A stretch of 54,032 nucleotides of DNA, taken from contig OMXX01000030.1 in assembly GCA_900315105.1 (NCBI GenBank), positions 1-54,032 on the forward strand. The letters run 5' to 3'. A program made the translations under genes and the position numbers. This DNA comes from an uncultured Prevotellaceae bacterium. GTDB lineage: Bacteria > Bacteroidota > Bacteroidia > Bacteroidales > Bacteroidaceae. Below the pieces are notes generated by a model that worked only from the letters and a program-made list of their open reading frames with translations, was not told the DNA's origin and did not search any database. Below, in pieces: positions 1 to 7,305 of the stretch (its first letter is position 1; each line of letters starts with the position of its first letter).

Positions 1-17
1 TATTTGATATAATTTTG
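1..17 (+). promoter_or_regulatory. Partial Bacteroidetes-type promoter (-7 box)
   Basis: TAATTTTG at 10-17 matches the Bacteroidetes -7 consensus TAnnTTTG. The -33 TTG expected 19 bases upstream falls outside the window. It would drive the first small + strand genes. Confidence 0.45.
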
Positions 18-105
18 CAGTATTGAAAGTTTCATACGTAGAAAAGTTTTAAAAAAATGCAATTTAAAATTGCAAAAATATAAAATAATAAATAAAAAAC
101 AAAAT

Positions 106-354
106 ATGGAGAAAAATTTTGGCAGAGGGTTTGGCAATGGGCTCGGAAACTTCCCACAAGGAAGCAAAGAGTACAAAGCGATAAAGAGAGAAATAATGTC
201 TCTCTTAGGATTAACAACGACGATTTCCTTCAATAAGTATCGTTGGGGCGAAATGTTTTTGCGAGTTGATGATGCTCGCAAGATAGAGAAAATCTTCAAG
301 AAGTATGGGATTGACCATTGTTGGAATCAAGCATTCTCACAATCTATTAGATAA
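106..354 (+). CDS. Hypothetical 82-aa phage protein
   Basis: I do not recognise the family. The start is taken at the ATG at 106 because the upstream in-frame TTG lies in AT-rich leader sequence. The N-terminus is glycine and phenylalanine rich (FGRGFGNGLGNF), followed by a basic segment that looks helical. The gene ends one base before the next start, so the two are probably cotranscribed from the promoter at the left edge. No membrane segment is seen. Confidence 0.6.
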   Translation: MEKNFGRGFGNGLGNFPQGSKEYKAIKREIMSLLGLTTTISFNKYRWGEMFLRVDDARKIEKIFKKYGIDHCWNQAFSQSIR

Positions 355-355
355 T

Positions 356-691
356 ATGGAAGAGATAAGGATTAACATAACGGATGACACTCCAATAGCC
401 GCAATCCCATTCGGCTTACTCAAGGATACTATGCTTCAGATGTTCTCCTCTTATATAGAGGAATATCTAAAACGCAAAGAAGAAGACACTAAGGGACGCA
501 AAGTGGAGGGCTTGTTCAACATTCTCGCCGTTTTAGGTTGGAGTAAGGACAAGTTCTACGAGGAGAAGAAGAAAGGCAATCTTGATGATGTGTTACACCA
601 ATTCAGCGATGGCTGTCATTATGTAGCATACGAGGAAGAACTCCGCAGAAAGAAAGCCGAATTATCAGCAAGAAACAAAAAGAAACAATAA
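356..691 (+). CDS. Hypothetical 111-aa protein, possible helix-turn-helix
   Basis: The ATG at 356 follows the previous stop almost directly and is preferred to an internal overlapping ATG at 305. The middle (ILAVLGWSKDKFYEEKKKGNL) resembles the excisionase-like or HTH_17 pattern in which a short helix is followed by a SKxxFYxxKKxG turn. The C-terminus is a lysine/glutamate-rich helix. A DNA-binding role is an inference. The gene ends exactly where a structured non-coding stretch begins. Confidence 0.6.
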   Translation: MEEIRINITDDTPIAAIPFGLLKDTMLQMFSSYIEEYLKRKEEDTKGRKVEGLFNILAVLGWSKDKFYEEKKKGNLDDVLHQFSDGCHYVAYEEELRRKKAELSARNKKKQ

Positions 692-725
692 CTCTCGCAG
701 ACGTAGAGCATATTCTGCGTGAGAG
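692..725 (+). repeat. Conserved-apex hairpin H1
   Basis: The stem is CTCT and CGCAGA pairing with TCTGCG and AGAG, with a two-base bulge. The 12-nt apex is CGTAGAGCATAT, read as a bulged C, GUA/UAU pairs and a GAGCA pentaloop. The apex matches hairpins H2 to H5 while the stem sequence differs. Confidence 0.7.
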
Positions 726-937
726 CGAAGCGAAAAAGGTCTTTGACAATCGGGGTTAGGCACGTGTCCAGAGGCAACAACATAAGGGTTGAAGCACAGA
801 GGCAAAGATAAGTCTAACAAGAATTAAATGAAGAGAAACAAGAAGACGATAAACCCTCTTAACATACTCTTAATGTATAATTAGGAGACATCGTGAGGCT
901 TGTATTATATATACTATGGGTTAGCTCATAGCCACTT

Positions 938-971
938 GTCTTGCGGGATGTAGCAAATATTCCCGCAAGGC
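938..971 (+). repeat. Conserved-apex hairpin H2
   Basis: The core stem CTTGCGGGA/TCCCGCAAG is perfect over 9 bp and extends by a T-G wobble and a G-C pair. The apex is TGTAGCAAATAT, giving a bulged U and a GCAAA pentaloop (GNRNA). Confidence 0.75.
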
Positions 972-1013
972 ACAAAACATATAATTAATAACCTATAAAA
1001 TTTAAAAAAAACT

Positions 1014-1217
1014 ATGGAAAATTTGGAAACAGCCGTCCTGCATACTAACAGGACAAAGACGAGTAGTATCTACAAGATTACGCTTGTAGACAGAGACACA
1101 GGCAATGACGAGGATTACTCTTATGTAATCGCAGACAACTACACAGAAGTTGCCTTAGCCTGTCTAAGACAGGTAAATAAATTAAAATTTTCTTTAAAAA
1201 TAAACAAAGTAAATTAA
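1014..1217 (+). CDS. Hypothetical 67-aa protein
   Basis: This is a small, mixed-charge protein with no recognisable motif. It is predicted to be mostly beta followed by a helix (ADNYTEVALACLRQVNKLKF). The ATG follows an A-rich leader typical of Bacteroidetes start regions. It lies immediately after the structured RNA stretch and before another very small gene and the recombination operon. Function is unknown. Confidence 0.6.
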   Translation: MENLETAVLHTNRTKTSSIYKITLVDRDTGNDEDYSYVIADNYTEVALACLRQVNKLKFSLKINKVN

Positions 1218-1235
1218 CAAAAAAAAATAAAAACT

Positions 1236-1406
1236 ATGATTGATTTAGTGTTCAGTCTTATGGGAGACTTAAATCCCAATGCTGCTATGACAGCAGCAGA
1301 AATGAAAGAAACCACCTACACCACATATGAGGAGGTGGAAGAAAAAACAGAAATAACGATGTTTGAGAATACGCAAAGACAAATCAAAGATGAACAACAA
1401 CAATAA
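1236..1406 (+). CDS. Hypothetical 56-aa acidic protein
   Basis: A short ORF reads from the ATG at 1236 to TAA at 1404-1406. It begins MIDLVFSLMGDLNP and is rich in Glu, Thr and Gln. It has the same A-rich upstream region (AAAAAAATAAAAACT) and spacing as its neighbours. It fills the gap between the 67-aa gene and the SMC-like ATPase, which supports its being real. No homology is recognised. Confidence 0.45.
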   Translation: MIDLVFSLMGDLNPNAAMTAAEMKETTYTTYEEVEEKTEITMFENTQRQIKDEQQQ

Positions 1407-1426
1407 TAATAAAAACACAAAATAAA

Positions 1427-3412
1427 ATGAAAAAAGTACATTTAAAAAGATTGGAGTTGTCAAATTTCAGAGGTCAAAATAAAGTTTATGACTTCCCTAC
1501 TGACAGAACAATCATTAGTGGTGACAATGGATTAGGCAAAAGTATTGTCTTTGATGCGGTCAGAATAGTTTTAACTCACAAGGATAGTATCGGAGCAATA
1601 CAATTTTATCGAAATCCCGTTTTTACACGTTTGAAAGACGGTACAATACTGCACGATGTAGAGGCTGTAATTACGTCCTATTGGAATGTAAAAGATACCG
1701 AAACACAGGCAAACGAAGATATTATTTTAAAGGTTGTTTACAAGGAAAAGCCTTTAAAAGATGGTGAAACAGAAAAGGAAAACAGAGGAATGGAAGGTAT
1801 TTATTATATCAATTCAACTTCCAAACCTACAACCTTAACAAAATACGATGCCTTTGTTACAGAGAAATTCGGCGAGTTAAAGAAGATTGAAACATTGTTT
1901 GACGCAAATTATTTCTTTGCACTGCAAAGCGACAAAATGCGTGATACGTTATTTGAAATTACTGGAACGAAAGAATATAACGTAAAACCTCAATATGCGG
2001 AAATCGTCAATATTTGCAAAAGCCAAAGGACGACACCGTCAGAATACCGTAGCAATATCAATTCGGAGATAAACAAGATTACAAAAGCAATACAAGAGTC
2101 TGAAATACGTATTGACCAAACAAAAAAGAACGCCGACAGTATTACAGAGGAAGATTTGCAGAATTACGAACAAATCAAAAGGGAACTTGATTTACAGAAA
2201 GAGAGTATCAAAAACAAGATAAAAGCAAAACAAGTACAGAATCAAGATTTATTCAACCAAGAGAACGCAAAAGCATTGCAAATTGAAACGTTGAAAAAAC
2301 AGCAGGCAAACATTTTGCAACAAGAACAGAACAAACTTGACGCAGAATACAATACTTTACTTGCAGATTATAAAACAAAAGAAAATGCGGTTACAAGTGC
2401 AAAAAATAATTTCAACTTGTTAGCAAATCAACTTAAAAACAAGGAGAAAGAAATCATTGATAAGAACGCAAGCGTACAAAGAGCAAAAGCAGATTACGAA
2501 AAACAATGCGAGGATTGGCAGAAAGCAGTTGCAACAAGGGATGAAAGCCCTTGTATTAAAACAAGGACACTTTGTCCAGATTGTGAGTATAAAGCAGAGT
2601 GTTTAGCATATACAAATAAAGATTCACTTGTAAGAACTATTGAACAACAAGGCAAGACAGCGAGCGAAAACCTTATAACTTATCAAAAAGAACTTGAAAC
2701 CTTGCAAGAAGATTACAAGGTTATCAAAACGGATTATGATACATCGGCAAAGAGTATTACGCAGGCAGAGCAAGAATTTTTTAGTATTGAAAGACCTGAA
2801 AGAAAGACTATCAATGACAAAGCAATACCGGAAATTGTTGATATAGACAAACAAATTGCTAAATTGCAGAAAAACACAGAGCAAAAAACAGATGAAGAAA
2901 TAGCAACCTTACAAAGAGAATTACAGAGTGTTGAAAATCAAATCTTGCAAAATCAATCTGTTTTAACTAAGAAAGAAACGAAAGAACAACTTATAAAGAG
3001 TATAGCAATATTGCAAAAGGAAAAACAGGATTTGCAAGTAAAGAAAAATGAATTGTTGGCAACGTATGATTTGCTTTCTCAATTTCTTACGGATTTTATA
3101 AAGGAGCAAACGGAAATGATAAATTCCCTGTTCTCTTTGGTACAGTTCCAACTATTTGAAACAACGACAGATGGCAAAGTAAATGAGTGTTGCCGTGTTA
3201 ATATAGACGGCGTTCCTTATGACGTGGCAAACAAGGCAGGAAAGATAAATGCAAAGATTGAACTTGTAAGCAAATTATCTGAATATTACGGAATACTTAT
3301 GCCTTTATTCATTGACGATAAGGAGTCTATAAACCACCCTATTTTAACACAGCATCAAAGAATAGAGTTGTTAGTTACACTCGATAAAGAAATAACAGTT
3401 CAAAGTTTATAA
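1427..3412 (+). CDS. SMC/Rad50-like AAA ATPase of phage recombination module
   Basis: This 661-residue P-loop ATPase resembles SbcC/Rad50 and phage gp46-type proteins. Walker A is GDNGLGKS at about residues 32-39, after an N-terminal FRGQN motif. Long coiled-coil arms flank a central Cys cluster (CPDCEYKAEC, about 382-391) that looks like a Rad50 zinc hook. The C-terminal Walker B is seen as MPLFIDDKES, about 625-634. It is shorter than cellular SbcC, with reduced arms. Followed by a RecT annealase and a metallo-hydrolase, it probably takes part in end processing or DNA-end recognition. A partner nuclease of SbcD type is not seen, and the downstream beta-lactamase-fold protein may fill that role (inference). 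Confidence 0.85.
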   Translation: MKKVHLKRLELSNFRGQNKVYDFPTDRTIISGDNGLGKSIVFDAVRIVLTHKDSIGAIQFYRNPVFTRLKDGTILHDVEAVITSYWNVKDTETQANEDIILKVVYKEKPLKDGETEKENRGMEGIYYINSTSKPTTLTKYDAFVTEKFGELKKIETLFDANYFFALQSDKMRDTLFEITGTKEYNVKPQYAEIVNICKSQRTTPSEYRSNINSEINKITKAIQESEIRIDQTKKNADSITEEDLQNYEQIKRELDLQKESIKNKIKAKQVQNQDLFNQENAKALQIETLKKQQANILQQEQNKLDAEYNTLLADYKTKENAVTSAKNNFNLLANQLKNKEKEIIDKNASVQRAKADYEKQCEDWQKAVATRDESPCIKTRTLCPDCEYKAECLAYTNKDSLVRTIEQQGKTASENLITYQKELETLQEDYKVIKTDYDTSAKSITQAEQEFFSIERPERKTINDKAIPEIVDIDKQIAKLQKNTEQKTDEEIATLQRELQSVENQILQNQSVLTKKETKEQLIKSIAILQKEKQDLQVKKNELLATYDLLSQFLTDFIKEQTEMINSLFSLVQFQLFETTTDGKVNECCRVNIDGVPYDVANKAGKINAKIELVSKLSEYYGILMPLFIDDKESINHPILTQHQRIELLVTLDKEITVQSL

Positions 3413-3451
3413 ATATATGTTTAATTTATTTAAGAAAAAAAACAAAAGAAG

Positions 3452-4270
3452 ATGAACACGCAAACACAACAACAGCAGGCAGATTATGGCAAAGTAACTT
3501 ACGAGGTAGCAGGGCAAGACGTTACATTAAGTTTCAATATTGTAAGAAAGTATCTTTTAAGAGGAAATAGTGATGTTTCCGACCAAGATTTAATGCAATT
3601 TATTTCGATCTGCAAGTTTAATCAACTAAATCCGTTCTTGAATGAAGCTTATCTTGTAGCGTTCAAAAGTTCAACTGGTACTGTTCAGCCTCAAATGATT
3701 GTAAGCAAAGAAGCATTTGCAAAACGTGCAGAAGCAAACGAACATTATCAAGGTTTAAGGGCTGGTATCATTGTACAAGATAAAGAAACGGGAGAAATCA
3801 AAGATTTAGAAGGAACATTTTACACGCCTATAAAAGAAACACTTGTCGGAGGTTGGGCGCAGGTTTATAGAGATGACAGAAAGTTTCCTTATGTTTCAAG
3901 GGTTGCATTGTCTGAATATGACAAAAAGCAAAGTCTTTGGAAAGACAAGCAAAGTACGATGATTTCCAAAGTTGCTAAAGTACAAGCATTGCGTGAAGCC
4001 TTTCCATCTCAATTAGGGGCTATGTATACACAAGAAGAGCAGACAATACAAGACACTACATTTGAAGATGTAACACCGTCAAAAGAGGCACAGAATATTA
4101 TTGCAGAGCAACGCGAAAAGAACCAACAACAGCAGATACAGGCACTTCCAAGTAATCCGCAATCCTCAACACCGCAACCGCAAGTAAATAATAATTTTGA
4201 AAACGGCGGAGCAAATCCACAAACTACACAAGCACAGCAACAACCACAACCACCTTTTAAACTACAATAA
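3452..4270 (+). CDS. recT: RecT/Bet-family single-strand annealing recombinase
   Basis: The 272-residue protein begins with a short Gln-rich tail, then the conserved Bet/RecT core: YLLRGNSDVSDQDLMQFISI, FNQLNPFLNEAYLV, the IVSKEAFAKRAE segment, and a C-terminal part of the core ending in VAKVQALREAFP. The last ~70 residues are low-complexity Gln/Pro/Asn. In this family the protein anneals complementary strands during recombination-dependent replication and repair. Its place between an SMC-like ATPase and a metallo-beta-lactamase-fold protein is typical of phage recombination cassettes. Confidence 0.92.
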   Translation: MNTQTQQQQADYGKVTYEVAGQDVTLSFNIVRKYLLRGNSDVSDQDLMQFISICKFNQLNPFLNEAYLVAFKSSTGTVQPQMIVSKEAFAKRAEANEHYQGLRAGIIVQDKETGEIKDLEGTFYTPIKETLVGGWAQVYRDDRKFPYVSRVALSEYDKKQSLWKDKQSTMISKVAKVQALREAFPSQLGAMYTQEEQTIQDTTFEDVTPSKEAQNIIAEQREKNQQQQIQALPSNPQSSTPQPQVNNNFENGGANPQTTQAQQQPQPPFKLQ

Positions 4271-4273
4271 ACA

Positions 4274-5020
4274 ATGGAATTAAAAGTAATAGGTAGCAGT
4301 AGTAAAGGTAACGGATATATTCTTAAAACCTCAAATAAGGCACTTTTTGTTGAGTGTGGCGTTACTTCCTTTGAAATGTTAAGAGAAATACATTTTAACA
4401 CATTTAACGTTTCTGTGGCTTTAATTTCACACGAACACAGCGACCATTCAAAAGATGTACATTCTTTGATTGAGAACGGAATAAAAGTTTGTTGTTCATT
4501 GGGAACGGCAAAAGCCTTGCAGATTGAAAAGAATGTTATTATAGCTCAAGACTGCAAACCTATTACTTTTGATTGTTTTACTGTTACGCCGTTTAAGATT
4601 GAACACGACGCAAGTGAACCTATGGGCTTTATCATAGAAAACAGCGAGAGCGGAAAGATACTGTTTGTTACAGACACAAAGACGATACCTGATTTTGCAA
4701 TGAAACAAGTTTATAGTAATATACTTGTTGAGTGTAACTATTCCTTTGATAAACTCAAAGAAAATGTATTAAACGGAGTTGTCAATCAACATTTAGCAAA
4801 ACGTATTATTCAAAGTCATTTATCACTTGAAACTTGTATTGACACGTTTTTAAAAATGGATTTGTCCAAACTTATCAACGTTGTTTTAATTCATAGTAGC
4901 GATACTAATTCCGAGCGTAGTTTTTTCATTGATTGCATAAAACGAGTAGTAAAGCCTTATACCAATATTGTACTTGCTAAAAAAAATCTTTCCTTAAAAC
5001 TTAACAAACAGCCTTTCTGA
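4274..5020 (+). CDS. Metallo-beta-lactamase-fold hydrolase of RecT operon
   Basis: The 248-residue protein shows the HxHxDH metal-binding motif as HEHSDH at about residues 53-58, in a beta-lactamase-fold context (VIGSSSKGNGYILKT at the start, as in YycJ/WalJ-like proteins). A later LFVTDT segment fits the metal-bridging Asp. The start lies 3 bases after the recT stop, so the genes are probably coupled. Members beside recT are thought to act as DNA nucleases supplying single strands for annealing, but the exact substrate cannot be read from sequence. Confidence 0.85.
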   Translation: MELKVIGSSSKGNGYILKTSNKALFVECGVTSFEMLREIHFNTFNVSVALISHEHSDHSKDVHSLIENGIKVCCSLGTAKALQIEKNVIIAQDCKPITFDCFTVTPFKIEHDASEPMGFIIENSESGKILFVTDTKTIPDFAMKQVYSNILVECNYSFDKLKENVLNGVVNQHLAKRIIQSHLSLETCIDTFLKMDLSKLINVVLIHSSDTNSERSFFIDCIKRVVKPYTNIVLAKKNLSLKLNKQPF

Positions 5021-5155
5021 TGAAAAACGATAAAGCACGGTATGATAACTATTGAAAAGAAAGTAAATCAAAATATCATAACTATCTGTAATTACGAAGA
5101 ATATCAAAAAAAATATATTGTTAAAAACATTAAAAAAAATAAAAAGGAGGAAAAT
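5021..5155 (+). pseudogene. Probable remnant of a replication-type coding segment
   Basis: Between the hydrolase and the DUF1874 gene is an 11-codon ORF (MKNDKARYDNY, ending at TGA), then a second frame reading ITICNYEEYQKKY. The latter resembles a segment common in phage replisome-organiser proteins. The segment is in frame with the downstream gene, but that gene has its own strong start. I read this as decayed coding sequence; a genuine N-terminal extension is the alternative. Confidence 0.3.
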
Positions 5156-5443
5156 ATGGTAAAAAGATTTATATCAAATGCGTTCAGTCTGCAGATGATT
5201 AAAAACTTCCCTGCAGACATAGAAATCAAAGAGGTCGGAAATTTCCCGACTGACTGTATAAGTGCAGTAGGACACCAAGACACAGCCAATGTTCTTGGTG
5301 TTGAATGCAACAGAATAAACATCACACTTGATAAGGGAGATGAGTTATTTGTCGCTCAATTACAAGGCGGCAGATTACCCGAAGGAAGTACTACTTTACC
5401 TGAGGGGTTTAGTTTTAAGTTTCTTAAAGTAATACTTCATTAA
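5156..5443 (+). CDS. DUF1874 protein related to AcrIII-1 viral ring nuclease
   Basis: The 95-residue product matches the DUF1874 pattern: SNAFSLQM near the N-terminus, ISAVGHQDTANVLG, NRINITLDKGDELFVAQL, then GGRLPEGS. In the characterised archaeal-virus member (AcrIII-1) a His in the GH motif and the Arg/Glu of RLxEG take part in cyclic tetra-adenylate cleavage, which blocks type III CRISPR signalling. Equivalent residues are present here. The start at 5156 is chosen because AAGGAGG lies just upstream, a rare strong Shine-Dalgarno in this genome. The region before the GH motif and the C-terminal helix are shorter than in the archaeal protein. Some bacterial members may have other roles. Confidence 0.85.
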   Translation: MVKRFISNAFSLQMIKNFPADIEIKEVGNFPTDCISAVGHQDTANVLGVECNRINITLDKGDELFVAQLQGGRLPEGSTTLPEGFSFKFLKVILH

Positions 5444-5445
5444 TT

Positions 5446-5850
5446 ATGGATAAAGAAATTCAAAACCAATACATTGACTATCTGCAAGAGGTTCAAAAAC
5501 TATGTGATGAAGACATCGTCAATGAGCCTCATCAATTAACCGATAGGTTAGCCCGTACAGGCTCTTTAATTGCCGCCATCGGCAAAGTAACAGCAGATGT
5601 AAAAAAAGCTTTAAACGAGGCTAAAAACGGCTTGTTCTTGGCAAAAGAAAATCTGCTGTTCAAATCGCCTCCAACAATAGTGCAGGAGTATCTAAAAGCC
5701 AACTGTAAGGATGAGATATTTCTTGTGGATTGGTGCGACAGATTAGGTGCAACGCTTGTACATCAAGCCGATATTATGAGGTCTATGCTCTCTTATGCTA
5801 AGCACGAGGCTGACCTATTCAACGGCGGTTATAACCAGAATATTAACTAA
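5446..5850 (+). CDS. Hypothetical helical 134-aa phage protein
   Basis: I do not recognise the family. The protein is almost entirely alpha-helical by composition, acidic, with two Cys-containing segments (KLCDEDIV, FLVDWCDRLGATLVH). It starts 3 bases after the DUF1874 stop, so it is translationally linked with that gene. A DNA-metabolism or counter-defence role is possible only from this position. Confidence 0.65.
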   Translation: MDKEIQNQYIDYLQEVQKLCDEDIVNEPHQLTDRLARTGSLIAAIGKVTADVKKALNEAKNGLFLAKENLLFKSPPTIVQEYLKANCKDEIFLVDWCDRLGATLVHQADIMRSMLSYAKHEADLFNGGYNQNIN

Positions 5851-5878
5851 TTAATTAACAAATTAAACAAATAAATAA

Positions 5879-6202
5879 ATGAAAGCATTAGAAAATTTAA
5901 TCGGAAAAAAAGTGATTATCCGCTCATATGATGCGGGTGTGTTTTATGGTATTCTTAATGAGGTAGAGAAAGCCGAAGATAAGTATTGTGTTGAACTACT
6001 CTCTTGTAGAAGACTATGGTATTGGTCAGGTGCAGCAACTCTATCTCAACTCGCAGCAGAAGGCGTCAAAAATCCTGAGGCTTGCAAATTCACAATAACT
6101 GTTGATAGTATTGTAATTTCTTCTGTTATAGAGATAATACCTACCACAGAAGAGGCTCAAAAAAACATAGAAGATGTAAGTGTATGGAAAAAAATATATT
6201 AG
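5879..6202 (+). CDS. Conserved phage protein, RRLWYW family (DUF6948-like)
   Basis: The 107-residue protein contains a small beta-barrel-like start (KKVIIRSYDAGVFYGIL) and the signature RRLWYWSGAATLSQLAAEG, followed by PEACKFTITVD. This arrangement is familiar from a conserved family of phage proteins of unknown function that I believe is DUF6948. The family number is from memory. The end overlaps the next gene by 19 bases, which suggests coupling. Confidence 0.7.
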   Translation: MKALENLIGKKVIIRSYDAGVFYGILNEVEKAEDKYCVELLSCRRLWYWSGAATLSQLAAEGVKNPEACKFTITVDSIVISSVIEIIPTTEEAQKNIEDVSVWKKIY

Positions 6203-6918
6203 AAAACTTTTTAAAAGTTTCTTTAGACAGTAACTATGTTTCTGGTTATGGCTCTGGTGATGGCTCTGGCTATGGCGATGACTATGGTAATGGTAATGGT
6301 AATGGCTATGGCTATGGATATGGTTCTGGTGATGGCTCTGGTGATGGCTCTGGTCATGGATATGGTGATGGTTTTGTCTATAGTAATGGTTCTGGCTATG
6401 GATATGGTTCTGGTCATGGCTCTGGTGATGGATATGGTCATGGCTCTGGTGATGGATATGGATATGGTGATGTAAAGGCACTTAATGGGCAGCCTATTTA
6501 TATAATTGACGAGTTGCCTATAATCTTAACCGCTATACACAACCATATAGCTAAGGGTTATATTATTAAAGAAGATTTAACCCTGCACTCTTGTTATATT
6601 GCGAAGGTTGGTGTTTATTTTGCACATGGCTTTAGTGTAAAACAAGCACTATCAGATGCTCAAAATAAGTACCTACAGCATAAACCAATAGAAGAGAGAC
6701 TTGCTGATTTTAATGCTGCTTTTCCTGATAGGGACAAAAAAATTCCTGCTAAAGAATTATACAAGTGGCATAACATCTTGACAGGGTCTTGTGAGTTTGG
6801 TAGACAGGAATTCTGCAAAGACCATAAAATTGATATAGATAAAGACTTATTAACAGTTAATGAGTTTATTGCATTAACAGTCAATGAATATGGTGGAGAT
6901 ATTATTACACAATTATGA
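6184..6918 (+). CDS. Gly-rich repeat protein with conserved C-terminal phage domain
   Basis: The 244-residue protein has a short N-terminal helix, then about 75 residues made almost only of Gly alternating with Ser, Asp, Tyr, Asn and His (residues ~20-97). A conserved domain follows (NGQPIYIIDELP, HSCYIAKVGVYFAHG, LYKWHNILTGSCEFGRQEFC). The C-terminal domain is a family I associate with Bacteroidales phages; its function is unknown. The repeat is encoded by a short tandem DNA unit and is likely to vary in length between relatives. Confidence 0.75.
   Translation: MEKNILENFLKVSLDSNYVSGYGSGDGSGYGDDYGNGNGNGYGYGYGSGDGSGDGSGHGYGDGFVYSNGSGYGYGSGHGSGDGYGHGSGDGYGYGDVKALNGQPIYIIDELPIILTAIHNHIAKGYIIKEDLTLHSCYIAKVGVYFAHGFSVKQALSDAQNKYLQHKPIEERLADFNAAFPDRDKKIPAKELYKWHNILTGSCEFGRQEFCKDHKIDIDKDLLTVNEFIALTVNEYGGDIITQL
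6238..6475 (+). repeat. Imperfect 6-base tandem repeat coding for Gly-X
   Basis: This stretch is built from units of the type GGCTCTGGTGAT and GGATATGGT, giving Gly-Ser, Gly-Asp and Gly-Tyr pairs. The antisense frames produce long spurious ORFs rich in His or Thr/Ile, which are shadows. It is prone to slippage or unequal recombination. Confidence 0.85.
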
Positions 6919-6984
6919 TTGTGTTTGATAAAGGTGGTGAGATACCTATACAATTATGTGGGCTTAGGATGGCAAAGCGGAAAG

Positions 6985-7016
6985 ACGCTTGACGGCTGGA
7001 CAGACAGCGTTTTTTT
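6985..7016 (+). terminator. Possible intrinsic terminator
   Basis: A short stem ACGCT/AGCGT (6985-6989 with 7006-7010) is followed by a run of T to 7016. It lies in the 140-base gap after the Gly-rich gene. The stem is short, so termination may be partial. Confidence 0.4.
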
Positions 7017-7060
7017 AACTTTAAAAACAAAAAATTAAAATTTTATTAATAAAAAAGAAG

Positions 7061-7243
7061 ATGGAATATTGTAAGAAGCCTTTTAATCAAAACGAATGCA
7101 AGGATAATAAGTGTCCTGTTAGGCATATTTGTGATTATTATATAAGACAAAAGCAAATAACAGTAGCGAGTAATACTTCTACAAAAGTAAGATTTGGTGT
7201 TGATGGGATTAATAATCAATCTGTGCAACAGGTTAAAGATTGA
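7061..7243 (+). CDS. Small four-Cys protein, paralogue of gene at 15472
   Basis: The 60-residue protein has the pattern CxKPxN-x3-C-x4-C-x5-C-x-YY, then a KxxxxxSNTS segment. A second copy of the same pattern is encoded at 15472-15708. Four closely spaced cysteines suggest a zinc knuckle. Function is unknown. It is followed by the FGE-fold gene, whose chosen start lies about 60 bases downstream. Confidence 0.65.
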   Translation: MEYCKKPFNQNECKDNKCPVRHICDYYIRQKQITVASNTSTKVRFGVDGINNQSVQQVKD

Positions 7244-7305
7244 AAGAATTTCAGCGGAAAACAATCAAACAAAATTATTTTAATAAACATATAAATTTTA
7301 AGACA

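Larger units (their letters stand above)
692..1013 (+). ncRNA. Candidate structured RNA bounded by two boxB-like hairpins
   Basis: This stretch has no credible ORF. It opens with a hairpin (692-725) and ends near another (938-971), and both share the apex described for the 1-kb element further right. In between are further pairings, for example CTATG/CATAG near 914-931, and complementary GGGTT and AACCC segments. It could be a stand-alone RNA or a long leader of the small genes that follow. Transcription from the + strand is inferred because the conserved pentaloop reads correctly only on that strand. Confidence 0.5.

Noticed and set aside
6041..6481. Long His-rich - strand ORF and Met/Val-rich + frame over the Gly tract
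   Set aside because: They are shadows of the tandem repeat, with no start context and biased codons that mirror the Gly-X unit.
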